Of a DNA stretch of 64,000 nt, positions 20,661-30,228 are shown one piece after another. Each line of letters opens with the position of its first letter. Position 1 is the stretch's first letter. Under the pieces are notes generated by a model. That model was not told where the DNA came from. It saw only the letters and a program-made list of their open reading frames with translations, and searched no databases. The stretch is from positions 23,182 to 87,181 of IMG/VR virus record IMGVR_UViG_3300032046_003126, one strand, 5' to 3'. The position numbers were made by a program, and so were the translations under genes. The DNA is from a virus.

Positions 20661-22475
20661 ATGGCAATTTCACTACCCTCAAAAAAAATATTAATAGCAG
20701 ACGTACCAGAAGTAGAAAATTTTAACTCTGAGTTTTCGTATAATTTTTTTATTGAGGACGAACAAACAAACGACACTGGAAAATCCCCTTTTTCATTTAT
20801 TGAAAACATAAATGATAATACTAGTGATTCTAAATTTATTAATAGTAAAAATTTTCAAAACAAAATACCAAGGGCAATTAAATTTACCTGGAAACCCATT
20901 GTGTTAAACACTGATTCTAATGTTGTGACAAAATATTATAACGATATTAAAGTAGCAAATAAAGTATCAATAAAAAATAATTTATCAAAAATAAAATATG
21001 AAAATGAATTTATTCAAAAAAGCTTCACTTCTATAGAAACACAAGATATTGAAAAAGATAAGAAATTAAATTTCTTTATTGAAAGAGCTTTAAGCGAATT
21101 TAAAATTAGAAACAATGGTTCTTTGTTGGATGTTTCAAAAGAGTTAAATGAAAAATTATCCACCGATGTATCAAGTGATTATATATCTAATATTTTAAAT
21201 AATTTAAGTAATAATGGAATAAATTTTACAAATACTAATAAAAAAGAAATAGTCTCCAAAACCATTATAGATAAAATAAAAAATATTAAATTAAACAATG
21301 TGATAAATAATAAAGTTTTAACTCATTTAATAAATTCTTCAATTGAAAATATAACAAATGTTTATCAAACTGACACTTCACAATTTATTGAAAGAATCAA
21401 CCAGATACAAAATCATGCCATCAAAACGGATTATTCTTCTCTAATCTCGGAAGGAGAATATGATTTATTTATTGATGATTATTTGGTTGTAAAAAAAGTA
21501 GATAATAATTTTGATTCTATTATGATTCCAATTGGATATGTAATTGAAAAATATGAAATATTAAAAGATAATTCCAAAATAAAAAAAGAATCTATAATAA
21601 TAGAAAATCCAGCTACTTCTGTAGCTTATGATACTCAAATAAAATATGGATCAAAATATTCATATAATATAAAAACAATTTGTTATATCGAAACATCTGC
21701 AATAGAACAAGAAACCGGGGAAATAATATCTTTATCGTTTTTGTTATCTTCAAAAAATTCAGAAGAAAAAAGTGTTATTTGTACTGAAATGGTGGCTCCT
21801 CCTAGTCCTGCTGATTTTGTATGTCATTGGGATTATGTAAAACAAAACTTAACAATAATGTGGAGTTTTCCACCAAATCAACAAAGAGATATAAAATATT
21901 TTCAAGTATTTCGCAGACGAACAATAACTGAACCATTTGAACTTATCAAAATGTATGATTTTGATAATAGTGAAATTTTATCAACTAAATTTGAAACTCC
22001 TGAAAAATACTTAGTAGAAAAACTTACTAATCCAAAAACATATTATACAGATTTAGATTTTAAAAAAGAATCCAAATTTATATATTCTATTTGTTCTTTA
22101 GATGCCCACGGCTTGACTTCGAATTATTCAATTCAATATGAAATTTCTTTTGATAAATTCAAAAATAAAATAAACAAAAAACTAGTCTCATTATCAGGAG
22201 CACCAAAATCATATCCTAATATGTATCTAAATCAAGATACTTTTGTTGATGTTATTAAAGATTCAAATCACAAAAGATTAAAAATATATTTTAACCCAGA
22301 ATACTTAGAGGTAATTGATAACAATTATAATGATTTAAAATTACTAAGAACAAAAACAGATGCTTTATATAAATTACAAATTATCAATATAGATTTACAA
22401 CAAGAACAAGATGTTATTATAAAATTAGAAGACAGAAGAACGACAAGGGAAACTGATATACTTAAAATAATATGA
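20661..22475 (+). CDS. Structural protein with fibronectin-III-like domain
   Basis: A 604-aa protein. The N-terminal half is helical and Lys/Asn-rich. A fibronectin-III-like domain is visible at about residues 375-490: PPSPADFVCHWDY, LTIMWSFPP, IKYFQVFRRR, then FIYSICSLDAHG. The stop overlaps the start of the homing endonuclease gene (ATGA), so the endonuclease gene sits directly on its 3' end. A tail or fibre role is inferred from position and domain. Confidence 0.62.
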   Translation: MAISLPSKKILIADVPEVENFNSEFSYNFFIEDEQTNDTGKSPFSFIENINDNTSDSKFINSKNFQNKIPRAIKFTWKPIVLNTDSNVVTKYYNDIKVANKVSIKNNLSKIKYENEFIQKSFTSIETQDIEKDKKLNFFIERALSEFKIRNNGSLLDVSKELNEKLSTDVSSDYISNILNNLSNNGINFTNTNKKEIVSKTIIDKIKNIKLNNVINNKVLTHLINSSIENITNVYQTDTSQFIERINQIQNHAIKTDYSSLISEGEYDLFIDDYLVVKKVDNNFDSIMIPIGYVIEKYEILKDNSKIKKESIIIENPATSVAYDTQIKYGSKYSYNIKTICYIETSAIEQETGEIISLSFLLSSKNSEEKSVICTEMVAPPSPADFVCHWDYVKQNLTIMWSFPPNQQRDIKYFQVFRRRTITEPFELIKMYDFDNSEILSTKFETPEKYLVEKLTNPKTYYTDLDFKKESKFIYSICSLDAHGLTSNYSIQYEISFDKFKNKINKKLVSLSGAPKSYPNMYLNQDTFVDVIKDSNHKRLKIYFNPEYLEVIDNNYNDLKLLRTKTDALYKLQIINIDLQQEQDVIIKLEDRRTTRETDILKII

Positions 22476-23266
22476 CTATATTAAAAATAAAAAAAGGTAA
22501 CAATGGTGGAAAAATTTTTTTATTAACTTGTAATAATTGTTTAAAACATTTTGAAAGAAAATATAAAAAAACAATTAACAAACAATATCATTATTGCAAT
22601 GTTTCTTGTTCAATTAAAGCCAGGCATCAAATTTTTAAACAAAACAATATTAGTTTAATTGAAAAAGCTCATAAAACATATTTAGAAATGTGTATCTCTG
22701 ATCCTACTTTAAGGAAAAAAGTAACAAAAAAAGCTTTGAAAACTGTAAATGAAAAATATAAAGTATCAAATGTTTCTTTGCTTGATGACGTAAAGAATAA
22801 AAAAATATCTTCTTATAGAAAAAACTTTGGCGTTGATCATCCGATGTATTTGGATATAATAAAATCTAAAGTATATGATACTATGAAAAAAAACGGAACT
22901 TATAAAAAAATATCAAAACCAGAAATGTTGTTTAAATTATACATTGAAGAAAATTATGGACAACATAATATTGAATGTCAAAAACGTATAAACAATTGGA
23001 ACATAGATTTTTATATTAATACTCTAAATACATACATTCAAATAGACGGTATTTATTGGCACGGCATTGGAAAATCAGACGAAGAAATTACAAACAATTT
23101 TAATAAAAGAAATAAATCTATACTAAATACAAAAAATATTGATAAAAAACAAAATTTTTGGTTTGAAAAAAATAATTTGAGATTAATTAGAATAACAGAT
23201 GTTGGGTTATTACAAAATATCAAGCAAGGGTGTTTTAACAAGATATCTAAAACTCTAGAAACGTGA
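22472..23266 (+). CDS. Free-standing homing endonuclease, Vsr-like (EDxHD-type) catalytic fold
   Basis: A 264-aa selfish endonuclease. The N-terminus has a Cys-pair zinc-binding segment (CNNCLKHF, then HYCNVSC). A short DNA-binding repeat follows (NFGVDHPMYLDIIKSKVYDT), matching the YGVxHPM repeats of the larger endonuclease at 35465. The C-terminal half is a restriction-like domain: SKPEMLFKLY, NIDFYI, then IQIDGIYWHG and FEKNNLRLIRITD, the layout of the Vsr-related family that includes I-Bth0305I and enzymes found in fractured intein genes. It lacks the GNAT-like C-terminal domain of the larger copy. It is inserted between two structural genes, overlapping the upstream stop. Confidence 0.78.
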   Translation: MTILKIKKGNNGGKIFLLTCNNCLKHFERKYKKTINKQYHYCNVSCSIKARHQIFKQNNISLIEKAHKTYLEMCISDPTLRKKVTKKALKTVNEKYKVSNVSLLDDVKNKKISSYRKNFGVDHPMYLDIIKSKVYDTMKKNGTYKKISKPEMLFKLYIEENYGQHNIECQKRINNWNIDFYINTLNTYIQIDGIYWHGIGKSDEEITNNFNKRNKSILNTKNIDKKQNFWFEKNNLRLIRITDVGLLQNIKQGCFNKISKTLET

Positions 23267-23290
23267 AAAATAGGCTGAAAAAGGTGAAAA

Positions 23291-24004
23291 ATGGGATTCC
23301 TACAGAATGATTCAAATAATATTATACTCGACGCAGTGTTAACAAGCACTGGCAGAGAATTTTTATCTAGAAATGATGGAAGTTTTAGTATTATAAAATT
23401 TGCAGTATCCGATGATGAAATTGATTATGGTATTATAAAAAAATTCGGTAGAACGGTTGGGCAAGAAAAAATTGAAAAGAATACACCAATTTTTGAAGCT
23501 CTAACTAATGGAAATTTGGCTCAAAAATACAGATGTTTGTCTGTATCTAATCCTAATTTAATTAGATTACCAAGTATGTCTTTGGTTGGTGAAGGTGTTG
23601 ATAGTAATAACAATATTGTAGCTATAGGAAACACGACAATTAAAAGGCGCACCCTCAACGTATCACAAACCATACAAGACGAACAAACCATAGATGTAGA
23701 ACTTAGAGATCAGGCTTTTGTTGTAGAGATGTCAAATCTATTTTTACAGGTGCTAGGATCGGCACCAGACAACATTGATGCTCAACAGAGAGCAACATAT
23801 ATCCTAATAAGAGATGCCTCGGAAACGTCTCTGGGTGGCTCTAAAGTAACCTTTACAATTTCTACAAAAGCAATCAGTTTAAAAGAATTTCAAATATATG
23901 GCACAACTTACAATAAAAGTCTTATTAGTACATTTGTAAAAATATATGGAATTCAATCTGGTACAGTTACAGAATTTGAAGTACAAATAAATAAAGATTC
24001 GTGA
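23291..24004 (+). CDS. Virion structural protein, paralogous N-terminal module A
   Basis: A 237-aa protein whose opening (IILDAVLTSTGREFLSRND, then IIKFAVSDDEIDYG) resembles the start of the protein at 13693, so the two share an N-terminal module. The remainder is beta-rich, with no recognised domain. It directly follows the homing endonuclease gene but begins as a complete protein, so it is not the 3' piece of an interrupted gene. A tail or fibre assembly role is inferred from the shared module and location. Confidence 0.65.
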   Translation: MGFLQNDSNNIILDAVLTSTGREFLSRNDGSFSIIKFAVSDDEIDYGIIKKFGRTVGQEKIEKNTPIFEALTNGNLAQKYRCLSVSNPNLIRLPSMSLVGEGVDSNNNIVAIGNTTIKRRTLNVSQTIQDEQTIDVELRDQAFVVEMSNLFLQVLGSAPDNIDAQQRATYILIRDASETSLGGSKVTFTISTKAISLKEFQIYGTTYNKSLISTFVKIYGIQSGTVTEFEVQINKDS

Positions 24005-24050
24005 TAATTACAAAAACATAAAAATACAAAAGGCATAACGGTATAAGAAC

Positions 24051-25247
24051 ATGGCAATATTTAAAGAGTTTTCTGGAGAAGATATTAAAAGCAATAGGTC
24101 GTTTTTAAATCAGTTAGTCGATATAGTGAATGACGATATTTCTGGTTCCAACACAAGAAAACAATATCAGGTGTATGTAACCGGAGGGGTCGGTCCTGGT
24201 GTTACATCTTCTTTGTTCCAAACTACATTCGATCAGGACTTTACACTACAAACAGCAAATCCAGTGTTTGATATGACATTTGGATTCTTTAGTGCTTCAA
24301 ATATTGTCACTAACTTAAATCCAACAATTGATTTAAATGGTAAATATATTTTTCCTTCTCAGTCGTTAATGATGAGAGAAAAAATGGATATTTATAGATT
24401 GTTTGCACAAAATTTACTTGGTAGTGCCGATAAATCATTTGAATATACTTCAACTACAAACAAAATAGACAATGCTTTATTTATTTCTTTCAAGAGATTA
24501 TTTGCCAGAGATCAAATAAAAAGAGAAACCTTTGCTATAAAATTATCACCATCTGCCGCTTATGCAAAATATAATCTTGAAGTTAATTCTACAGGTCCAC
24601 CTAAAATTTTATCTGATATAGGTTCGACTGCAAATATTGGATATTCTTTTGGCGGCCAGGTTTCGTCAATTGTTGATTCCTCAAATACCTCAAACGAATT
24701 AGGGCTTTTATATATTGATAAAGGAATCGCAGTTCTAGATATAGATAAAGTTTTTGATCAAGTTACAAAAATCTCTGGTACGATTAAAGCTATGTCTCCA
24801 AGTGGATATAATTTTGTAAGTGCATCATTTAATGAGTTTCTCACGTCAGCATCAATAGATCAAGCCCTTGATCATATTTGTAGTACAAGATTTACAGGTT
24901 CTTCTGCAACATCAATCACATTCCAAAATACAACAAATATTAATTCTACATTGTTTTTCTGTAGATTAGGAGCAGATGAGTTCAATTATTCTTCTAATCC
25001 AACATTTACAGATGAAAATAACAGAATTGTTGTTATTGATCAAGGACAAGAAACAACACAAAGAACATTTACATTCGTATCAACAATTGGTTTATATGAT
25101 GCGAACGATAATTTGCTTGGTGTTGGTAAGTTGTCTAGGCCAGTGCTAAAAGACGACGAGCGCGATTTAACTCTAAAAGTTCGAATCGATTATATCTCAC
25201 ATAGTACTACATCAATAAATAATAAAAAGAAAATTAAAATATCTTAG
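24051..25247 (+). CDS. Virion structural protein with shared C-terminal beta module
   Basis: A 398-aa protein without a recognised enzyme domain. Its last ~45 residues (IGLYDANDNLLGVGKLSRPV, then LTLKVRIDY) resemble the C-terminus of the protein at 25770 (LYIHDENMNVIAKTNLAQPV, then IKFNWKMDF), so the two share a C-terminal strand module, perhaps an oligomerisation or attachment tip. The middle part is beta-rich and Ser/Thr-rich. Context places it among tail and fibre proteins. Confidence 0.65.
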   Translation: MAIFKEFSGEDIKSNRSFLNQLVDIVNDDISGSNTRKQYQVYVTGGVGPGVTSSLFQTTFDQDFTLQTANPVFDMTFGFFSASNIVTNLNPTIDLNGKYIFPSQSLMMREKMDIYRLFAQNLLGSADKSFEYTSTTNKIDNALFISFKRLFARDQIKRETFAIKLSPSAAYAKYNLEVNSTGPPKILSDIGSTANIGYSFGGQVSSIVDSSNTSNELGLLYIDKGIAVLDIDKVFDQVTKISGTIKAMSPSGYNFVSASFNEFLTSASIDQALDHICSTRFTGSSATSITFQNTTNINSTLFFCRLGADEFNYSSNPTFTDENNRIVVIDQGQETTQRTFTFVSTIGLYDANDNLLGVGKLSRPVLKDDERDLTLKVRIDYISHSTTSINNKKKIKIS

Positions 25248-25307
25248 TTTAAACATTAAATCTTTATTGTTATCCTTGTAGTTAATTCTATAAGGATAAT
25301 TTGTTTT

Positions 25308-25409
25308 ATGAAAGAAAATAATATAAAATTTGAGATATGGAAAAAGGATGAGGTTCAAAATTATTATAAACAATTCTATAATAGTAATATAGGTTTAAAA
25401 AATGAATAA
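25308..25409 (+). CDS. Possible small protein (33 aa)
   Basis: A short open frame beginning MKENNIKFEIWKKDEVQNYY, with an AAGGAT Shine-Dalgarno-like sequence about 11 bases ahead of the ATG. It overlaps the start of the next gene by eight bases, the usual spacing of this genome. Composition is charged and plausible for a real protein, but length and lack of similarity make it uncertain. It could be a leader peptide coupling translation to the metallopeptidase-like gene. Confidence 0.4.
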   Translation: MKENNIKFEIWKKDEVQNYYKQFYNSNIGLKNE

Positions 25410-25740
25410 TTATCCAATAAAAATAGGTGGAAAAAAATATAAATTATCTTTAACCGATCACAAAACTGATGAAATTTTTAAAGACAATGAAGAAGCTAAT
25501 GGGTATATAAAATACGATTTAAGCGAAATAAACATTCGTTCATCTAATTCTAGTGATGTAATTAAAGAATCTATTATACACGAGTTGTTGCACGCTCTTT
25601 TAGATGATTCTGGTGTTGATGATTTAAACACAGAAAAACTAGTTAAAATACTAACACCTAGACTTAATGCTTTATTAGAAGATAATCCTGAATTTATTAT
25701 GAAGTTTATTAAAAATGATTTTACATTTGATCATATTTAA
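25402..25740 (+). CDS. Small zincin-like metallopeptidase-fold protein (HELLH)
   Basis: A 112-aa protein with a HExxH zinc-binding motif in IIHELLHALLDD (about residues 59-70), preceded by a strand (YDLSEINIRSS) as in ImmA/IrrE- or SprT-like mini-zincins. The third ligand is not clear; a C-terminal helix (LNTEKLVKILTPRLNALLED) follows. It could be a minimal protease or a zinc-stabilised structural factor. It sits between virion genes, so a role in processing a structural protein or clearing a host factor is possible, but this is inference. Confidence 0.65.
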   Translation: MNNYPIKIGGKKYKLSLTDHKTDEIFKDNEEANGYIKYDLSEINIRSSNSSDVIKESIIHELLHALLDDSGVDDLNTEKLVKILTPRLNALLEDNPEFIMKFIKNDFTFDHI

Positions 25741-25769
25741 CATAAAATGTTAGTAGAGTATTATTGTAA

Positions 25770-28097
25770 ATGTCATTATTCAAAATAAACGAAGACGATA
25801 GAGATTTCTTTACATTAGAGACGCATCCCAAAAGGAGTTATTTAAGTTCCTCTTCAGGAATTACTGGTTCTGTTTATATCTATGCCCGTCACTCTGCACT
25901 AGAGAAAGAAGCTCAACCTCTTTCTATGTTTAGTTCATCATTATTTAATGATGTGAATTTAAATGAATTATTAAATAATTGTAAATTATATTCTGTTGTT
26001 TCTGGAAATAACTACGGACAAGTCTCAGGGTATTTATCTAAAGTATTTGAACAACAACCATCGGCCCGAAAACAACAAAAATTAGATATAATAAGATTCA
26101 CTCCTCCATTTGTGTATAATACAAATACAGGTAGAAAATTAGCTACAATAAATTCTTTGATGCCTTTTTATCGTTCGCAAAATTCAAATTATAATTACAA
26201 TGTGTCAAATTATTTTTGTTTGAATTTTTTTACTTCAAGTGATAATCATAATGATGCAGTTTTATTGTATCCAAATCAACCAACGACCCAATATCCTTAT
26301 GGACAATATTGCCCAAATAATGGATGGTCTTTTGATTTTAGAATAAATCCAAAATATACTACCGATACAGTAAATTCGGATTTTAAAACAGGCACAATCT
26401 TTCATTTATCTGGGGTATATGCAGTTTCTCTTTTAACTGGTTCTTCAAGAGATTTAAACGGATATCCAGATGCATTTAGAATAATGCTTCAGGTTTCTTC
26501 TAGTGCAAACATTAAACCAAGTGAAGCAACACCTGACGAATTCACATTTTTATCAGATGACAATTCTATTAAAAGAAATGAATGGAGCCAAGTAACAATA
26601 AGACATGGTGGAAATTCCCCAGTTTATGATTTCGGAACAGGGTCTTTTGTTATAAACGATATCGAAAAAGGAATTTTTGTTTTAACTACAAGTTTAGCTA
26701 CAGGCTCTTTTGGTGCGACTTCAGGACCACAAGTATTGGCTGTGGGGAATTATTATGAAGGAGACAATACCGGAACTTCTCAAATGGTTTATTTTTTCGC
26801 AAACAATACCACAATAAGAGAAGGATTATTTGAGTTGAATTCGGCTATAGTTGACAATCCTGCGGAATTTTTATTTGATCATCCTTTAAATGCTGAGGTT
26901 CATGAACTTAAAATATTTAACAAATATCTTACAGATTATGATCTATCTCTTTTAAGAAACGAATCTCCATCTTCTATAAAAGATTTATTATTTTACTTAC
27001 CTCCATATTTTACTTATGAATCTCCATCCAGATCTTTTCATTTGGGCGCAGGCGGAATACCAGTTACACCATTCCAAACAAAAGATGGATCAACTAACGA
27101 CTTGTTTAATGTAACAATGTCTTTTAGTATAGGTGGACAATTCATTAATTTAGAAAATTACACAAAAGACTTTGCAACAAATAATTTTCCAAAATTATTA
27201 AATCTAACGTCATCTATAATAAATGAAACAACTGATGTTTTATCTGCTAATGAGTTTATATTTGCGACAGCTTCAAATCGTTATAGACAATACATTGTCA
27301 TGCCATGTGATGATGGAAATTTTTATCCAAATTACATTTTTCTTTCAACCGGGTCATTAGATAAATTTAAAAATGATCTAGGAAATACTAGTGTAAATAA
27401 AGTGACATTGAGAAATTTGGTTGGTGGTTTTGATAAAGCATCTGCGTTAACAAGATTATCTGGGTCATTAACAGATGAATTTATTGGTCCATCTCCAGAT
27501 AATGTGTCTGGTTCTTATACAGATTCTTTGGCAATTTATCATAGAACAAGAGATAATAGTTCAAATCAATGTGTTATTTTTGACATATCCAATATATTTT
27601 ATGGACAAAATATAACCCCAGGAAGTGTTGTGTTAACAGATACAAGCTTGTCAGGTTCGGGAAATAAAATCTCAACAACCCTAAAAGACGATGGAATGGG
27701 TGGTTTATATAGAGCAGATTGTTTCTCTAAACAAGCTACTTGGTCTAATATAGGAAATGTATTTTATAATGAAGGTATAATTTTAATAAAATCCCCCCAG
27801 CTTTTCTTTTTCGGGGAACAGGCTTTTGAGTTAGAATTCAAGGGCGAACAAAACATATATGTTATGAAGCTAAATTTAACTGTATTTCCAAAAACGGCCA
27901 CATCTTCTTCAAATCCATCTTATATTTCAACTCCTGCATCTTCTTTAGCGAATGATACCGATAAAGACTTTGTTTGGTTAACCACTTTATATATTCATGA
28001 TGAAAATATGAACGTTATTGCAAAAACAAACTTAGCACAACCTGTAATGAAACGAGACGGAGATAAAATTAAATTTAATTGGAAAATGGATTTTTAA
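25770..28097 (+). CDS. Large virion protein with LamG-like domain
   Basis: A 775-aa protein. A LamG/concanavalin-like domain spans about residues 185-405: NNGWSFDFRINPKYTTD at the start, RNEWSQVTIRHGG in the core and NAEVHELKIFNKYLTDYDLS at the end. Its last ~40 residues match the C-terminal module of the protein at 24051. It is the last gene of the large structural block and probably a fibre or baseplate adhesin component; the glycan partner is unknown. Confidence 0.7.
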   Translation: MSLFKINEDDRDFFTLETHPKRSYLSSSSGITGSVYIYARHSALEKEAQPLSMFSSSLFNDVNLNELLNNCKLYSVVSGNNYGQVSGYLSKVFEQQPSARKQQKLDIIRFTPPFVYNTNTGRKLATINSLMPFYRSQNSNYNYNVSNYFCLNFFTSSDNHNDAVLLYPNQPTTQYPYGQYCPNNGWSFDFRINPKYTTDTVNSDFKTGTIFHLSGVYAVSLLTGSSRDLNGYPDAFRIMLQVSSSANIKPSEATPDEFTFLSDDNSIKRNEWSQVTIRHGGNSPVYDFGTGSFVINDIEKGIFVLTTSLATGSFGATSGPQVLAVGNYYEGDNTGTSQMVYFFANNTTIREGLFELNSAIVDNPAEFLFDHPLNAEVHELKIFNKYLTDYDLSLLRNESPSSIKDLLFYLPPYFTYESPSRSFHLGAGGIPVTPFQTKDGSTNDLFNVTMSFSIGGQFINLENYTKDFATNNFPKLLNLTSSIINETTDVLSANEFIFATASNRYRQYIVMPCDDGNFYPNYIFLSTGSLDKFKNDLGNTSVNKVTLRNLVGGFDKASALTRLSGSLTDEFIGPSPDNVSGSYTDSLAIYHRTRDNSSNQCVIFDISNIFYGQNITPGSVVLTDTSLSGSGNKISTTLKDDGMGGLYRADCFSKQATWSNIGNVFYNEGIILIKSPQLFFFGEQAFELEFKGEQNIYVMKLNLTVFPKTATSSSNPSYISTPASSLANDTDKDFVWLTTLYIHDENMNVIAKTNLAQPVMKRDGDKIKFNWKMDF

Positions 28098-28115
28098 TAA
28101 TTTTATACAATTAAA

Positions 28116-28682
28116 ATGTTCTTATTCTATTTATCTTATGGTCATCTTCCACAAAAAATGAATAAAATAAAAAAATTTACAAAACCCAGAGTAAGAAAAA
28201 AATCAAGATATAAAACTGGGATTCATGTTAGTGCGAAAAGCAATTTGCCAATCAAGTATCGTTCTGGTTGGGAAATGTTTGTTTGTTTATATTTTGATCA
28301 AGAACCCAGTATAATAAAATATTATTACGAACAAATAAAAATACCTTATGTGGCTAATATCAAAACCGGGAAAGTAAGAACGTATTATCCAGATTTTTTA
28401 GTTATTTATTCTGATGGCACTAAAAAGTTAATAGAGGTTAAAAGGCAAAATCTACTTGATAATATAAAAGTTCAAAAGAAAGCCGAAGCTGCTAAAACAT
28501 GGTGCGAAAAAAATCAAATAATTTACGAGTTTCTAACGGACGCAAAAGTAAAGGAAATTCAAAAAATGTTCAAACACCTGATGCCAGTTGCGAAAAAGAA
28601 AAAGAAAAAAACAACAACAGCAAAGAAAACATTGTTGGCTCCAACAACAACAACGACGGCGGCAGACCTAAAAAAGAAGTAG
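28116..28682 (+). CDS. 4: Head-completion nuclease, T4 gp4-like (TnsA-like fold)
   Basis: A 188-aa protein matching T4 gp4, the head-completion protein with a TnsA-like PD-(D/E)xK nuclease fold. The core is YRSGWEMFVCLYFDQ, IPYVANIKTGKVRTYYPDF and KKLIEVKRQ, giving the catalytic D...ExK set (about residues 94-110). The C-terminal ~35 residues are Lys- and Thr-rich and read through the start of the RuvC-like gene in another frame. The first ATG is given; an in-frame ATG at 28158 (MNKIKKF) is an equally good start since neither has a clear Shine-Dalgarno. Confidence 0.82.
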   Translation: MFLFYLSYGHLPQKMNKIKKFTKPRVRKKSRYKTGIHVSAKSNLPIKYRSGWEMFVCLYFDQEPSIIKYYYEQIKIPYVANIKTGKVRTYYPDFLVIYSDGTKKLIEVKRQNLLDNIKVQKKAEAAKTWCEKNQIIYEFLTDAKVKEIQKMFKHLMPVAKKKKKKTTTAKKTLLAPTTTTTAADLKKK

Positions 28683-29227
28683 ATGTTGGTTTAGATATTT
28701 CTTCTAGTTGTATTGGAGTTTGCATTCTTGAACACAAGAAAGACGTTTTAGTAGAAATCTTCAAAATAAAACTAACAAGTACAAAGTTTGAAGATTTAAT
28801 CGATAAAGCAGTTGAAGTAAAAAAGCATTTTTCCAGGCTCTCTAAATACTCTATAAAAAACGTTTACGTAGAAGACATAGCCTTGAAGTTTACTAGCGGT
28901 AAAAGCTCTGCACACACCATTGTAACGCTGGCAAAAATGAATGCGCTGACTTGTTACGAAATGTACTCTCAGTATAATATAAAACCAGAATTTGTTAATG
29001 TCAGAACTTGTAGAAAAAAATTAGGCATTAGTATAAACACAAAAGATAAAACTAAATCAACAAAAGAAAAAGTTTTTGATATAGTTCGTGTTATGAAAAA
29101 AGATTTTCCTTGGGAAACACACTTAGCTAAAACAGGGAAGTATAAAGATCAACTTGTATATGATAAGACAAATCAGGATATGGCTGATGCTTACATTGTT
29201 TGCGCTAGTGGCCAACTTATTAAATGA
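28499..29227 (+). CDS. RuvC-like Holliday junction resolvase (RNase H fold)
   Basis: A 242-aa reading frame whose residues 62 onward are a RuvC/RNase H-fold resolvase: VDVGLDISSSCIGVCIL carries the first catalytic Asp, VYVEDIAL the Glu, and NQDMADAYIVC the C-terminal acidic pair. It would cleave branched replication DNA before packaging, as T4 gp49 does. The first ~60 residues are a Lys/Asn-rich linker encoded by the region that overlaps the gp4-like gene by 184 bases in a -1 frame, and the only ATG is at the far 5' end with no good ribosome site. Either the linker is genuine, an unusual start is used, or the protein is made as a -1 frameshift fusion. Confidence 0.78.
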   Translation: MVRKKSNNLRVSNGRKSKGNSKNVQTPDASCEKEKEKNNNSKENIVGSNNNNDGGRPKKEVDVGLDISSSCIGVCILEHKKDVLVEIFKIKLTSTKFEDLIDKAVEVKKHFSRLSKYSIKNVYVEDIALKFTSGKSSAHTIVTLAKMNALTCYEMYSQYNIKPEFVNVRTCRKKLGISINTKDKTKSTKEKVFDIVRVMKKDFPWETHLAKTGKYKDQLVYDKTNQDMADAYIVCASGQLIK

Positions 29228-30228
29228 TTTTTACTCAAGGACAATTTATTGATTTTATAGAAACCGTATTTGGTAAAGGTATTTTATCAAATGGAGGGAA
29301 AAATATATCTGTTGTTTGTCCGGTTTGTACCAGAGAAAAAGGAACACAGTATAATAAAAAAAAGTTAGTCATTAGAACAGACAATGGAATTAATCATTGT
29401 TGGGTTTGTTCTTATAAATCTAAAAATCTATTAGCATTAATAAAAATAACTAATCCTGAATTTCTTGAAGAATACAAAACAACATTTAACAATATCACCA
29501 CAAACAGTAGATGTTTTATTTTAGATATAGATGATGTTGAAAGAACAACAACTTCAACGGATTTTGAAGACATTCTTTTTTTGCCTAAAAAAACAATGCT
29601 TTTAGCAGACAATTATAAAACATATCATGGAAATAAATATTTTAACTACCTTAGAAAAAGGGGAATTACAGAGATAGAAGACTTATGGTATTGGAAGTTT
29701 TTATATACGGTATTTGACGAAGACTATAAAGATAGAATAATAATACCTTCTTTTGATTCGACGGGCACATTGAATTATTTTACAGCAAGAAGTTTGTTTG
29801 ATGGGGCTTATGTTAAAAGATATAAAAATCCTATAAAATCAAGAGAATCAATTATATTCAATGATATAAATATAGATTGGCAAAATCCACTTACTCTAGT
29901 TGAAGGTCCGTTTGATTTAGTTAAATGCAATCAAAATGCAACATGTCTATTGGGTTCAGTTATTAATATAAAATATGAATTATTTCAAAATATTATAATA
30001 AATAATACTCCAATAATACTTGGGTTGGATGAAGACGCAACAAACAAGGCTATAAAAATAGCAGAAAATTTATTACGGTACGATATTGATGTCAGTATGA
30101 TTACGCCTCCAACAAATAAAGATGTTGGAGATTTATCCAAAGAAGAGTTTAATGATTTATATCAACAAACTCATGTTTTAACAAAAAAAGATTTACTTCT
30201 TTACAAAATAAGGAATATTCAATTATAA
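29224..30228 (+). CDS. DNA primase (zinc finger plus Toprim)
   Basis: A 334-aa primase. The N-terminal zinc finger has the pairs CPVC and CWVC (about residues 32-62). The Toprim core shows LVEGPFDLVK (about 226-235, catalytic Glu) and LGLDEDATNKA (about 265-276, acidic pair). The overall layout matches DnaG-type and phage primases that make primers for lagging-strand synthesis. It overlaps the RuvC-like gene by ATGA and abuts the SbcDC fusion, forming a replication/recombination operon. The helicase partner is not in this window. Confidence 0.85.
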   Translation: MIFTQGQFIDFIETVFGKGILSNGGKNISVVCPVCTREKGTQYNKKKLVIRTDNGINHCWVCSYKSKNLLALIKITNPEFLEEYKTTFNNITTNSRCFILDIDDVERTTTSTDFEDILFLPKKTMLLADNYKTYHGNKYFNYLRKRGITEIEDLWYWKFLYTVFDEDYKDRIIIPSFDSTGTLNYFTARSLFDGAYVKRYKNPIKSRESIIFNDINIDWQNPLTLVEGPFDLVKCNQNATCLLGSVINIKYELFQNIIINNTPIILGLDEDATNKAIKIAENLLRYDIDVSMITPPTNKDVGDLSKEEFNDLYQQTHVLTKKDLLLYKIRNIQL

